A stretch of 14,204 bases of DNA from an uncultured Oscillospiraceae bacterium (GCA_958436045.1 CAUBIP010000043.1:1-14204), one strand, 5' to 3'. Positions 1 to 7,675 are shown, counted from the first letter of the stretch. Notes: generated from the sequence alone by a model not told the origin. A program made the numbers and translations.

Positions 1-3000
1 ACGGGACCGGCGCATTCATCGCGGCGGACAATACGAATGATAAAAAAGACGGCATCATGTCCAACATCACCTACACGCTGGCGATGGATATGTACTTTGA
101 CGGCGGCGACTGGAGCAACGAGAACGAAGCCGGTACCGCTGGCCGGACGGCGGCGTTCAACTACCTGCTCAGCCGCCTGCAGGACGACAAGAAGACAGAC
201 GGCCGTTTCTTCGAAAACCAGATGCGCGCAAACGGCACGGTGAGCGCGGTGGCCGCGCTGCGGTACAACGCGGAATTCGCCATCCTGATGTCGCGCTTCG
301 CGGACGACGCCAAGCTGGGCAAGCGGGCCACCGCTGCCATGCGGGACGTCATGGAAATGCTCCAGTGGCAGTACGACAACGGGAAGATGAACGGCTCCGT
401 TGAGACGACGGCCTACTACGCCTCCGCCCTCGTCGCTGCCATCCGGGTGACGGACAGCAAGAACCTGAAGGCGACCTACCAGGCAACGCTGGATACCATC
501 TTTGAAAAGCTGAGCAGCGCCAGAGCGCTGGACGGCACCTATGTTGCAAGCATTACTGCGGCCCTGCGGAAGACTGTGCCGGACGCGACCGGTGATGCGG
601 ACGCAACGGCGGCCGCGATGATGGCCCTGGCGGATATGGCAAACGAGAAAGCCGTCCTGGCCGAGATGGCAGTACGGATGGAAGACAGCCAGATCGTCAG
701 CGCAGATATCGCGCAGATCAGCATTGATAAGATCGTCCTGCACGATCTGGACCTGCCGCAGCGCGGCGCCCTCGGCTCGGTCTTTACCTGGACCTCTTCT
801 GCGGAAGACGTCATTGCGGCCGACGGCAAGGTGACCCGCCCGGCCCAGGATACGAAGCTCACCCTGACGGTGACGGCAGCCTACGGCGAAGCGACGCAGA
901 CCCGCGAATTCAGCGTGACCGTCCCCGCCCAGCGTGCAGCTGGCGGCGATGAGGCTTACGCCGATGCGCAGAACCTGAGCCTGCTGCCGGAGTACATCAA
1001 CGATATCGACCTGCCGGCGCAGGGAGCGAATGGCTCTGTCATCACCTGGGCCTCCTCCAACGAAGCGGTCATCTCCAACGACGGTAAAGTGAACCGCCCG
1101 GCCATCGGCCAGCCCAATGCCCAGGTCACAATGACCGCCTCCGTCGCCTACGGTGATGCCATCGAGACCCGCACCTTCAGCGTGAAGGTCTGGGCGCTGG
1201 TGGATACGGAGACGAACGACGGCATGGTCAAAGAAGCCTACTATCTCTCCCGGGAGCATTACATGCACCAGACGACCCTCGACGGCTACTGGGATGTCTT
1301 CGGCGCCTACGCTGCCCTGGGCGACCAGATCCGCGATTTCGGCTTTGTCTATGACATGTCCACGAACTCGGCAAGCCAGCCGGGCGCAAATATCCATGCG
1401 ATCGTGGCTCTGGGTGAGAACCCGTATAACTACAAGAACAAAAACTATGTCGCCGAGTTTGCGAAGGCTGGCCTGGACGGCAACTGGTCCGTGCCTGTCT
1501 TCAATATCATGGGCGCCGACGCGGCCGGTATGAAGCTCAACGAGACCGCAGCGGTGGCCGCACGGCATGGGGCGACACGGCACCTGACGTCCCTGGGCAT
1601 GGGCCCGGATATCGGCGGCTGGGCAGGCGTCCCGGCAGTGCGTGTGTATCCGGATGACGAGCAGGTCGTGCGGCAGATCACCTACTTCTGCCAGCAGCTT
1701 GCGCCGAAGATGCAGGGCAACTCGACCGGCTCCGCCGCAGTCTCCAAGGGCTGCGTCACGACGGCCCTGACGGCCTTCCTGGCCGAGGGCATCCAGGTCG
1801 AAGGCATCGCCGGTATGGACGTCACGAAGGACGAGCCGTGGGTCAGCCAGACCCCGGTCCAGGAGCTGTATAACATTGTTGTGACCAGCTCCGAAGGCTC
1901 CTTCAGCATCCAGCCCGTCATGGAGATGTGCGACCTTTACAATGTCAAATTCAACGGCGGCCATGTTGGCTGGATCGCCTGCGGCGTGAACAAAGCCCGC
2001 GTCGAAGACCAGGTCGCCAAGGCAAATGAGATCCTTGCCAACAAGGCCCTCTACACTGCCGATTCCATCAAAGTCATCGAAGACGCCCTCGAGGCCGTCA
2101 AGGGCATCTCGGAAGAGCGCCTGAATTCAAAGGTACCGGATTACGGCGAAGAGTACTACGCCCTGTTTGACGCCGTCCGTTACGCCAAGACGAGCGAGAG
2201 CGCCGCTGCCGATCAGGCTGCTGCCAACGCCGTCACGGAAGCCATCAACGCCCTGCCCGCCGCCGATGCCATCACCCTGGAGAACAAGGAAGCCGTCACC
2301 GCGGCCCGCGCTGCGTTTGACGCGCTGACCGAAGCCCAGCAGGCATTTGTCTCCAAGGACGCGCAGGATAAGCTGACCGCAGCAGAAGATGTGCTTGCCA
2401 AGCTGGAAGCCGCGGAAGCCGACAAGGCTGCGGCTGCGAAGGTCGAGGAGACCATCAACGCCTTGCCCGCAGCAGCGGATATCACGCTGGAGGACAAAGA
2501 AGCCGTCGCAGCCGCACGCGCTGCGTTCGACGCCCTGACCGAGGCCCAGCAGGCGCTGGTCAGCAAGGACGCACAGGACAAGCTGGCCGCAGCCGAGGCA
2601 AAAATTGCTGAGCTGGAAGAGCCTGACGTTCCCACCGAGCTGCCGTTTACCGACCTGACCCAGGATTGGTACATGGACAGCATCCGGTACGTCTACGAGC
2701 ACGAGCTGATGTACGGCACGACGGATACGACGTTTGCGCCGGACGACGCCCTGACTCGTGGCATGTTCGTCACCATGCTCTACCGCATGGAGGGCAAGCC
2801 CGAGGTCACCGGCAGCACGAGCTTTACGGATGTCGCGGAGAATGCGTACTACGCCGACGCGGTCGCTTGGGCCAACGCCAACGGCGTGGTCTACGGCACC
2901 AGCGACACGGCGTTCAGCCCGGATGGCAACATCACCCGGGAGCAGATGGCCGCGATGATGCGCCGCTACGCAAGCTTCAAGAAGATCGACGTCACTGCGA

Positions 3001-3188
3001 CGACGGACCTGTCCGGCTACGCCGATGCTGCTGCCATCAGCAGCTGGGCCACGGCAGACCTGCAGTGGGCCGTTGCGTCTGAGCTGCTTTACGGCAACAA
3101 CCACAACGAACTGCAGCCGACGGCCAACGCGACGCGCGCCCAGGCAGCTGCGATCCTCCAGCGGTTTGCGACGAAGATCGTCAAGTAA
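1..3188 (+). CDS. SLH-domain surface protein with toroid-like and Ig-like domains (5' partial)
   Basis: The frame is open from base 3 to the TAA at 3186-3188 (1061 visible residues). The ATG at 57 has no Shine-Dalgarno sequence and the frame continues upstream of it, so the true start and signal peptide lie outside the window. Visible domains: residues 1-225, alpha-helical with repeated Ala-rich helices such as ADATAAAMMALAD, like a squalene-cyclase/prenyltransferase toroid; 226-310 and 317-399, two atrophied bacterial Ig-like domains with the pattern TWxSS...VI..DGKVxRP; 400-715, a second, probably toroid-like region; 736-805 and 806-872, two copies of a 70-residue helical repeat; about 881-930, 940-993 and 1002-1061, three SLH domains with TRGM, TREQ and TRAQ at the conserved TRAE position. 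SLH triplets bind secondary cell-wall polymer, so the protein should be anchored at the cell surface. I recognise no catalytic residues; the function is unknown, perhaps adhesion or ligand binding. Confidence 0.88.
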   Translation, partial: GTGAFIAADNTNDKKDGIMSNITYTLAMDMYFDGGDWSNENEAGTAGRTAAFNYLLSRLQDDKKTDGRFFENQMRANGTVSAVAALRYNAEFAILMSRFADDAKLGKRATAAMRDVMEMLQWQYDNGKMNGSVETTAYYASALVAAIRVTDSKNLKATYQATLDTIFEKLSSARALDGTYVASITAALRKTVPDATGDADATAAAMMALADMANEKAVLAEMAVRMEDSQIVSADIAQISIDKIVLHDLDLPQRGALGSVFTWTSSAEDVIAADGKVTRPAQDTKLTLTVTAAYGEATQTREFSVTVPAQRAAGGDEAYADAQNLSLLPEYINDIDLPAQGANGSVITWASSNEAVISNDGKVNRPAIGQPNAQVTMTASVAYGDAIETRTFSVKVWALVDTETNDGMVKEAYYLSREHYMHQTTLDGYWDVFGAYAALGDQIRDFGFVYDMSTNSASQPGANIHAIVALGENPYNYKNKNYVAEFAKAGLDGNWSVPVFNIMGADAAGMKLNETAAVAARHGATRHLTSLGMGPDIGGWAGVPAVRVYPDDEQVVRQITYFCQQLAPKMQGNSTGSAAVSKGCVTTALTAFLAEGIQVEGIAGMDVTKDEPWVSQTPVQELYNIVVTSSEGSFSIQPVMEMCDLYNVKFNGGHVGWIACGVNKARVEDQVAKANEILANKALYTADSIKVIEDALEAVKGISEERLNSKVPDYGEEYYALFDAVRYAKTSESAAADQAAANAVTEAINALPAADAITLENKEAVTAARAAFDALTEAQQAFVSKDAQDKLTAAEDVLAKLEAAEADKAAAAKVEETINALPAAADITLEDKEAVAAARAAFDALTEAQQALVSKDAQDKLAAAEAKIAELEEPDVPTELPFTDLTQDWYMDSIRYVYEHELMYGTTDTTFAPDDALTRGMFVTMLYRMEGKPEVTGSTSFTDVAENAYYADAVAWANANGVVYGTSDTAFSPDGNITREQMAAMMRRYASFKKIDVTATTDLSGYADAAAISSWATADLQWAVASELLYGNNHNELQPTANATRAQAAAILQRFATKIVK
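2208..2618 (+). repeat. Two tandem copies of a 210-bp (70-residue) helical repeat
   Basis: Unit 1 is 2208-2417 and unit 2 is 2418-2618, inside the SLH-protein gene. Both encode INALPAA, then KEAV, AARAAFDALTEAQQA, VSKDAQDKL and AAE at matching positions. The DNA is also visibly similar but diverged at third codon positions, so the duplication is not recent. Such Ala/Glu-rich three-helix units are common as spacers before the anchors of Gram-positive surface proteins. They probably hold the toroid/Ig head away from the SLH anchor. Confidence 0.85.
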
Positions 3189-3266
3189 GCCGCGAAGCAA
3201 AAGCGGGGGCGTGGAAGCCACATATAAAATTGATAGTTTCTTCATCTTCTTTATTTCCTTTCTACC

Positions 3267-3290
3267 GGGTGCGGGCCCAAACCCGCACCC
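3267..3290. repeat. 9-bp perfect inverted repeat (hairpin 1)
   Basis: GGGTGCGGG at 3267-3275 pairs perfectly with CCCGCACCC at 3282-3290 across a CCCAAA loop. It lies about 80 bp after the stop of the SLH-protein gene. It is not followed by a T-tract on either strand: CCCCCC follows on plus and an A-rich stretch on minus. It is therefore a strong structure but not a textbook intrinsic terminator by itself. Confidence 0.7.
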
Positions 3291-3292
3291 AC

Positions 3293-3328
3293 CCCCCTTC
3301 GGTGCCTGGCGCCGGAGGGGGTTCCTCT
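3293..3328 (+). terminator. Probable intrinsic terminator of the SLH-protein gene
   Basis: CCCCCTTCGG at 3293-3302 pairs with CCGGAGGGGG at 3312-3321 (ten pairs, one T-G wobble) around a 9-base loop. It is followed by the pyrimidine-rich TTCCTCT. The position, between the SLH-protein stop and the next promoter, suits a terminator. The weak T-tract is the main doubt. The right arm, GCCGGAGGGGG, recurs exactly at 3331-3341. Confidence 0.45.
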
Positions 3329-3330
3329 AT

Positions 3331-3398
3331 GCCGGAGGGGGCAGGAAATCTTTCCCGCAGCGCCCGGAATTTCCCCCTTGGCGGGATTGCAAAGGGGG
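3331..3398. repeat. Two mutually exclusive GC-rich hairpins upstream of the Asp23 operon
   Basis: CCCCCTT at 3373-3379 can pair with AAGGGGG at 3392-3398. Alternatively, the longer CCCCCTTGGC at 3373-3382 can pair, with one bulged G and one wobble, with GCCGGAGGGGG at 3331-3341. The two foldings share an arm and exclude each other. The downstream hairpin also overlaps the -35 hexamer of the operon promoter. Whether this is regulatory or a dispersed intergenic repeat cannot be decided from one copy. Confidence 0.5.
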
Positions 3399-3415
3399 AG
3401 AAAGTGTGTTACAAT
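3387..3415 (+). promoter_or_regulatory. Sigma-A type promoter of the Asp23-nusB-ispA operon
   Basis: TTGCAA (3387-3392; 4 of 6 matches to TTGACA) and TACAAT (3410-3415; 5 of 6 matches to TATAAT) are separated by 17 bp. A start site near 3422 would leave a leader of only about 23 nt. That leader carries AGGAGG at 3431-3436, 8 nt before the ATG at 3445. Confidence 0.75.
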
Positions 3416-3444
3416 AAATCCAAAGCGCAAAGGAGGAAATTCCA

Positions 3445-3813
3445 ATGGGTGAACTAAAAGATTATATTTCCCGCACGCAGGATGCCGGGACGGTGCATAT
3501 TTCTGAGGACGTCATTGCCTCCATCGCCGCTGCCGCCGTGACGGATGTGGACGGTGTCTGCGGCCTAAGCGCCAATATGGCGGAGCTTTTGAACAAAAAG
3601 AGCCAGACAAAGGGCGTCCGGCTGACGGTCGGCGAGAATGACAGCATCACCATCGACTGCAATGTCATCGCTCTGTACGGTCACCCGGTCATGGAGCTGG
3701 CCAAGGAGATCCAGAACGCGGTCTCGGATGCCATTGCCGCGATGACGGGCCTGCAGGTGACGGCAGTCAATGTCAATGTCTGCGGCATTGCCATGGCCAG
3801 AACGGCCCGATAA
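3445..3813 (+). CDS. Asp23/Gls24 family envelope stress response protein
   Basis: This 122-residue protein has the typical Asp23 (DUF322) layout: an N-terminal strand with GTVHISEDVIASIAAAA, the DVDGV(C)GLS motif near residue 35, a basic central stretch, the alternating strand SITIDCNVIALYGHPV, and a C-terminal helix plus VNVNVCGI strand. The start is fixed by AGGAGG 8 nt upstream. It is cytoplasmic, with no signal peptide or membrane segment. It heads an operon with nusB, xseA, xseB and ispA, the position of yqhY in Bacillus subtilis, so it is probably the yqhY-type member. The family is linked to cell-envelope and fatty-acid homeostasis; the molecular role is not settled. The two Cys in the core (C38, C113) are not usual hallmarks. 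Confidence 0.92.
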   Translation: MGELKDYISRTQDAGTVHISEDVIASIAAAAVTDVDGVCGLSANMAELLNKKSQTKGVRLTVGENDSITIDCNVIALYGHPVMELAKEIQNAVSDAIAAMTGLQVTAVNVNVCGIAMARTAR

Positions 3814-3856
3814 ATCCGACAGCGCCACGCCGAGAGAGAAGAAGGAGAAGCACACT

Positions 3857-4426
3857 ATGACGAGGACGAACGCCAGGGAAATCGCGGCACATTTGCTCTA
3901 TGCCATGGAGTACACCGGCCAGCCGGCGGACCGAACGCTGGAAGTGCGGCTGGAGCCGGACTACTATCGCGGCCTGGCGCAGGAGTCAGAGGCGTATGCC
4001 GAGCGCCCCGGGAAAAAGCAGCTTGCCTATATCCGCGCCATTGTCTGCGGCGTGACGGAAAAGCAGGAGGAGCTGAACCGGATCATCGCCCAGTACGCCA
4101 TCGGCTGGAACCTGGGCCGAATTTCACGCCTGGCGCGGACATTTCTGCGCATCGCGCTCTATGAGTGCCTGTATATGGAAGAAATCCCCAACGGCGTCGC
4201 CATCAACGAGGCCGTCAAGCTGACGAAGAGCTACGACGACGAGGCGGCGAAATTCGTCAACGGCATCCTGGGTGCATTCGTCCGGGGCGGCTGCGAGATT
4301 CCGCCCGTACCGGTACAGGAAGCCCCGGAAAGCCTGGATGCGGAAGCCCTGGCAGCTGATGCGCCGGAAGCGGCACAGGACCCGGCGGCAGAAGCCGCGG
4401 CGGGTGCGCAGGGGGCGGCAGAATGA
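3857..4426 (+). CDS. nusB: Transcription antitermination factor NusB
   Basis: NusB joins NusE (ribosomal protein S10) at boxA RNA and promotes antitermination of rRNA operons. The protein begins MTRTNAREIAAHLLYAMEY, the usual NusB N-terminal helix, and has the conserved ARTFLRIALYE helix and the signature IPNGVAINEAVKLTK...AAKFVNGILGAF ending near residue 142. A 45-residue Ala/Glu/Pro-rich acidic tail follows (residues 143-189), making it longer than the usual 130-145. The start at 3857 is chosen because AAGGAG lies 9 nt upstream and because homology begins there. The frame is open back to 3770, but that part overlaps the Asp23 gene and is not NusB-like. The stop overlaps the next start as ATGA. 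Confidence 0.95.
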   Translation: MTRTNAREIAAHLLYAMEYTGQPADRTLEVRLEPDYYRGLAQESEAYAERPGKKQLAYIRAIVCGVTEKQEELNRIIAQYAIGWNLGRISRLARTFLRIALYECLYMEEIPNGVAINEAVKLTKSYDDEAAKFVNGILGAFVRGGCEIPPVPVQEAPESLDAEALAADAPEAAQDPAAEAAAGAQGAAE

Positions 4427-5355
4427 TCGCCCTCGGGTTCGACACCAGCAATTACACGACCTCCATCGCCGCCCACGACGGCGCAGCGCCCATAAATTGC
4501 TCCCAACTGCTGGATGTGCAGCCGGGTCAGCTAGGCCTGCGGCAGAGCGACGCTTTGTTCGCGCATATCAAACGCCTGCCGGCATTGGCCGACAGGCTAT
4601 TTGCGCATCTGGACACGGGCGATATCGCCGCCATTGGCGTCAGCACGCGCCCCCGGGCGGTGGAGGGGTCTTACATGCCGTGTTTTTTGGCGGGCAGCAG
4701 CCAGGCGACCGTTTTGGCCCGGGCGCTGGGTGTCCCGCTTTATGAGTTTTCCCATCAGCAGGGGCATATCGCCGCGGCGCTCTGGTCCGCGGGGCGGATG
4801 GACCTGCTGTACCAGCGCCACCTTGCCTGGCATCTATCCGGCGGCACAACGGAGCTGCTGCTTGTCGAAAATCAGGCCGGCGCGCTGACCGCCCAAAAGC
4901 TGGGCGGCACGACAGATATTTCCGCCGGGCAACTCATCGACCGCACCGGAAAGCTCCTGAGTCTCCCGTTCCCGGCAGGCAAGGCGCTGGACAAGCTTGC
5001 CGCGGAAAGTGACAGCCGGGATGCGTTTCGTGTCCGCTGCCACGGGGCGGAGTTTTCCCTCTCCGGGGTGGAAAATCAGGTCCAGCAGTATTTTGCCAAA
5101 ACCGGCGACGGCCCGGCGACAGCGCACTTTGCGCTGCGTTCGATCATCGGCGCAATTGAACGCGCGACGGCGGCGGCGCTGGCAGAGCACCCGGGGCTGC
5201 CGGTCGTCTTTTCCGGCGGCGTAGCGTCCAATTCTCTGCTGCGGGGGGAGGCGCTGCCATTTGAGACAGTCTTTGCCGCGTCAGAGTATTCCACGGATAA
5301 TGCCATGGGCATCGCGCTGCTGGCCTGGCTGCGGAGGAGGTCGCATGGAGCATAA
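4423..5355 (+). CDS. TsaD/Kae1-like protein (M22 family paralogue)
   Basis: This 310-residue protein has the ASKHA fold signature of the TsaD/Kae1/YgjD family. Visible: phosphate-1-like GFDTSNYTTSIA (5-16); metal ligands H111 and H115 in SHQQGH; the nucleotide loop LSGGTTELL; DISAGQLIDRTGK, equivalent to TsaD DxAGEAFDK; FSLSGVENQV for the FSGLKT motif; GGVASNSLLRG; and D292 in STDNA, the third metal ligand. Canonical TsaD makes tRNA t6A with TsaC/B/E, but this protein lacks the canonical SCDET N-terminal motif and is shorter than the usual 330-350 residues. It is thus likely a paralogue, and its substrate is unknown. Databases often call such proteins peptidase M22; peptidase activity is doubtful for the family. 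It is translationally coupled to nusB by a 4-bp overlap, and overlaps xseA by 11 bp. Confidence 0.82.
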   Translation: MIALGFDTSNYTTSIAAHDGAAPINCSQLLDVQPGQLGLRQSDALFAHIKRLPALADRLFAHLDTGDIAAIGVSTRPRAVEGSYMPCFLAGSSQATVLARALGVPLYEFSHQQGHIAAALWSAGRMDLLYQRHLAWHLSGGTTELLLVENQAGALTAQKLGGTTDISAGQLIDRTGKLLSLPFPAGKALDKLAAESDSRDAFRVRCHGAEFSLSGVENQVQQYFAKTGDGPATAHFALRSIIGAIERATAAALAEHPGLPVVFSGGVASNSLLRGEALPFETVFAASEYSTDNAMGIALLAWLRRRSHGA

Positions 5356-6553
5356 AATTTTTGCGGTTTCGCAGATCAATCAATACATCAAGCAGCAGCT
5401 CGACGGCGACCTGCTGCTGCAGGACCTGTGCATCAGCGGAGAGCTGAGCAACTATAAGATCTACCCCTCTGGGCACCACTATTTTACGTTGAAGGACGCC
5501 GAGGGCGCTCTGCGGGCCGTCATGTTTCGGGGCAGCGCCGGGCGGCTGCGGTTTCGGCCAGAAAACGGGATGAAGGTGCTTGCCACGGGGCGTATCACGG
5601 TCTACCCGCGGGACGGGGCGTATCAGCTGTATTGCAATAGCCTGGTCCCCGACGGCGTCGGCGATCTGTACGTCGCCTTTGAGCAGCTCAAGGCAAAGCT
5701 GCAGGCCGAGGGATTGTTTGACCCGACGCACAAAAAGCCACTGCCGCCGTACCCGCACCGGATCGCGATCATCACGTCCTCTGCGGGCGCGGCGATCCAC
5801 GATATGCTGCGCATCTTGAACCGACGCTATCCCTTGAGCAAGGTCATGCTGCTGCCGGTCCGGGTCCAGGGGGCCGAGGCCCCGGCGGAGATCGCTGGGG
5901 CGATCCGCTATGCCAACCGCTGGCATCTGGCGGACGTCATCATCACCGGCCGCGGCGGCGGCTCGATGGAGGACCTCTGGGCATTCAATGACGAGCGCGT
6001 GGCGCGGATGATTTACGCGTCGGAGATCCCCGTTGTCTCTGCCGTTGGGCATGAGCCGGATGTGACGATCTCCGATTTTGTCGCCGACCGCCGCGCGGCA
6101 ACGCCGTCCAATGCCGCCGAGATCGTCGCGCCGGACCAGCAGGAGCTGCGCCAGCGGCTGGACGCGGCCCAGCTGCGGATGCTGCAGGCGCTGCAAAAGC
6201 AGCTGCAGGTCGATCGCCGCCAGGTCCAGCTGCTCTCTCAGGCCCGCGTACTGCAGGATCCGATGAATTATGTCCTGGAGCGCCGAACGCGCCTTGTTCA
6301 GCTGCAAAAGCAGTTGGCCAGCGCCATGCAGCAGCGCCTGGCTGCGGACCGGGAGCGTTTCGCGAAGCGCGCCGCAGCGCTGGACGCCATGAGCCCCCTC
6401 AAGGTCTTGGGCCGGGGCTATGCACTGGTGAAGAACGGCCAGAAGCTCGTCAAATCTACGAATGACGCCAAACCGGGCGACCGGCTCACGCTACAGCTAT
6501 CGGATGGCACATTGCCCGCCATCGTAGCACGACCGACGGAGGAAGCACAATGA
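5345..6553 (+). CDS. xseA: Exodeoxyribonuclease VII large subunit
   Basis: XseA is the catalytic subunit of exonuclease VII, which with several XseB subunits degrades single-stranded DNA from both ends to oligonucleotides. The 402-residue protein has an N-terminal OB-fold (about 1-100; GELSNYKIYPSGHHYFTLKD), the catalytic domain from about 125 with IAIITSSAGAAIHDML, GRGGGSMEDLWAFNDE (202-217) and SAVGHEPDVTISDFVADRRA (G235, H236, D239), then a long Gln/Leu/Arg-rich coiled coil and a C-terminal LGRGYALV segment. The start at 5345 has GGAGGAGG at 5333-5340 and begins with the conserved FAVSQINQYIK. The frame upstream to 5261 only shadows the preceding gene. The stop overlaps the xseB start as ATGA. 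The usual length is 400-450 residues. Confidence 0.97.
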   Translation: MEHKIFAVSQINQYIKQQLDGDLLLQDLCISGELSNYKIYPSGHHYFTLKDAEGALRAVMFRGSAGRLRFRPENGMKVLATGRITVYPRDGAYQLYCNSLVPDGVGDLYVAFEQLKAKLQAEGLFDPTHKKPLPPYPHRIAIITSSAGAAIHDMLRILNRRYPLSKVMLLPVRVQGAEAPAEIAGAIRYANRWHLADVIITGRGGGSMEDLWAFNDERVARMIYASEIPVVSAVGHEPDVTISDFVADRRAATPSNAAEIVAPDQQELRQRLDAAQLRMLQALQKQLQVDRRQVQLLSQARVLQDPMNYVLERRTRLVQLQKQLASAMQQRLAADRERFAKRAAALDAMSPLKVLGRGYALVKNGQKLVKSTNDAKPGDRLTLQLSDGTLPAIVARPTEEAQ

Positions 6554-6792
6554 ATAATGATTCGATGCAGTTTGAAGCTGCCGTGGCACGTCTGGAGGAG
6601 ATCGTCCGGGCGATGGAGCAGGGCGATCTGCCGCTGGAGCAGTCGCTGCAGCTATTTGAAGAGGGGACAGGGCTTGTCAAAAGCTGTAACCAGCTGCTGA
6701 GCCAAGCCGAACTGAAAATTGCCCAGCTGATGAAGGGCGCTGATGGCGCGCCGGTGGAATTGGAGTTTAGCCATGCAAACGAAGGCGAATAA
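6550..6792 (+). CDS. xseB: Exodeoxyribonuclease VII small subunit
   Basis: The 80-residue protein has the XseB signature FEAAVARLEEIVRAMEQGDL, then LEQSLQLFEEGTGLVKSCNQ and LSQAELKIAQL. These form the helical hairpin that binds the XseA coiled coil. GGAGG at 6538-6542 lies 7 nt before the ATG. It overlaps xseA by 4 bp and ispA by 20 bp, so the two exonuclease subunits are coupled in translation, as expected for a fixed complex. The length is normal for the family (70-85). Confidence 0.96.
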   Translation: MNNDSMQFEAAVARLEEIVRAMEQGDLPLEQSLQLFEEGTGLVKSCNQLLSQAELKIAQLMKGADGAPVELEFSHANEGE

Positions 6793-7654
6793 CGAAAGAT
6801 TGCAGGCCTATACCCAGGCCGTGGAGGGGTACCTGACCGGCTGCTTTGCCTGGCCGGAGGAGCCGCAGCAGCAGCTCTTTGCCGCCATGCGCTACAGTTT
6901 GCTTGCCGGCGGAAAACGCCTGCGCCCGATTTATGTGCTGGAATTTTGCCGCCTGTGCGGCGGCGACTGGCATGCGGCGCTGCCCTTTGCCGCGGCCATC
7001 GAGATGGTCCATACCTATAGCCTGATCCACGACGACCTGCCTTGCATGGATAACGACGATTACCGCCGGGGTAAGCCGACCAATCACAAGGTGTTCGGTG
7101 AAGCCAACGCCGTCCTAGCAGGGGACGCGCTGCTGACGGAGGCCTTCGGCGCGCTGGCCGGAGCAGAGCTCCCACCGGAGCGTCTTGTCGCGGGGGTGCG
7201 TATTTTAAGCCGCGCCGCTGGAGCGCTAGGCATGGTCGGCGGTCAGGTCCTGGACTTGGCTGCGGAGGAGAAGGCGGAGGCCGACGCGCAGGATGTCTAT
7301 GCCATCCAGGCACGTAAAACCGGCGCGCTTATTGCAGCGGCCTGCCAGCTTGGCGTTGCCTCAGCAGACGGCAGCGCGGCCCAGATGGCCGCTGCGGCGG
7401 CGTATGCCGATCATGTCGGCCTGGCGTTCCAGATCCGGGATGATATTTTGGATGTCATCGGCTCCCAGGAGAAGCTGGGCAAGGCCACGGGGATGGATGA
7501 AAAGAAGAACACCTTCGTCCGCCATTACGGCGTCGCGCGCTGTGAAGTGATGGTGGAGAATGAGACGGCGCAGGCCCTGCGCGCCCTGGACTGCTTCCAG
7601 GACCAGGGGTTCTTAACGGAGCTCTCCCAAAGCCTCGTCCGGCGGGACCATTAA
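6773..7654 (+). CDS. ispA: Polyprenyl synthase, probable farnesyl diphosphate synthase
   Basis: This 293-residue enzyme condenses dimethylallyl or geranyl diphosphate with isopentenyl diphosphate, feeding undecaprenyl lipid and quinone synthesis. It shows GGKRLRP near residue 45, the first Asp-rich motif DDLPCMDND (D87-D95), GDALLTEAF, the second Asp-rich motif DDILD (223-227) and LGKATGMDEKKNTF. The two extra residues in the first motif and a Tyr five residues before it (TYSLIHDD) fit bacterial type-II farnesyl diphosphate synthase. The start at 6773 is preferred to the ATG at 6743 because GGAG lies 7 nt upstream and the protein then has the usual length. It overlaps xseB by 20 bp. It is the last gene of the operon; no dxs follows, unlike in B. 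subtilis. Confidence 0.94.
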   Translation: MQTKANNERLQAYTQAVEGYLTGCFAWPEEPQQQLFAAMRYSLLAGGKRLRPIYVLEFCRLCGGDWHAALPFAAAIEMVHTYSLIHDDLPCMDNDDYRRGKPTNHKVFGEANAVLAGDALLTEAFGALAGAELPPERLVAGVRILSRAAGALGMVGGQVLDLAAEEKAEADAQDVYAIQARKTGALIAAACQLGVASADGSAAQMAAAAAYADHVGLAFQIRDDILDVIGSQEKLGKATGMDEKKNTFVRHYGVARCEVMVENETAQALRALDCFQDQGFLTELSQSLVRRDH

Positions 7655-7675
7655 AATCAAATTGCATATTTATTC

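Noticed and set aside
57..59. ATG at 57 as start of the SLH protein
   Set aside because: There is no ribosome binding site, the frame is open to the window edge, and residues before it continue the helical domain.
2127..3245. 372-codon open frame on the minus strand opposite the SLH domains
   Set aside because: It is a shadow of the GC-rich plus-strand gene: the plus frame encodes clear SLH domains, while the minus frame gives a low-complexity Arg/Gly/Val product without a recognisable domain.
3267..3290. Hairpin 1 as an intrinsic terminator
   Set aside because: The stem is strong but no T-tract follows on either strand; the next hairpin (3293-3321) is the better candidate.
3770..3856. Upstream extension of nusB
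   Set aside because: It overlaps the end of the Asp23 gene, has no NusB similarity, and the ATG at 3857 has its own AAGGAG.
5261..5344. Upstream extension of xseA
   Set aside because: It lies within the TsaD-like gene; GGAGGAGG and the conserved XseA N-terminus support 5345.
4423..5355. Calling this gene canonical tsaD
   Set aside because: The SCDET N-terminal motif is absent, the protein is shorter and several motifs are altered, so a paralogue label is safer.
5144..6307. 387-codon open frame on the minus strand opposite the TsaD-like gene and xseA
   Set aside because: It spans two well-supported plus-strand genes, has an Arg/Gln/Leu-rich product and no family resemblance.
6743..6772. ATG at 6743 as ispA start
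   Set aside because: It lies deep inside xseB without a good ribosome binding site, and the family N-terminus fits 6773.
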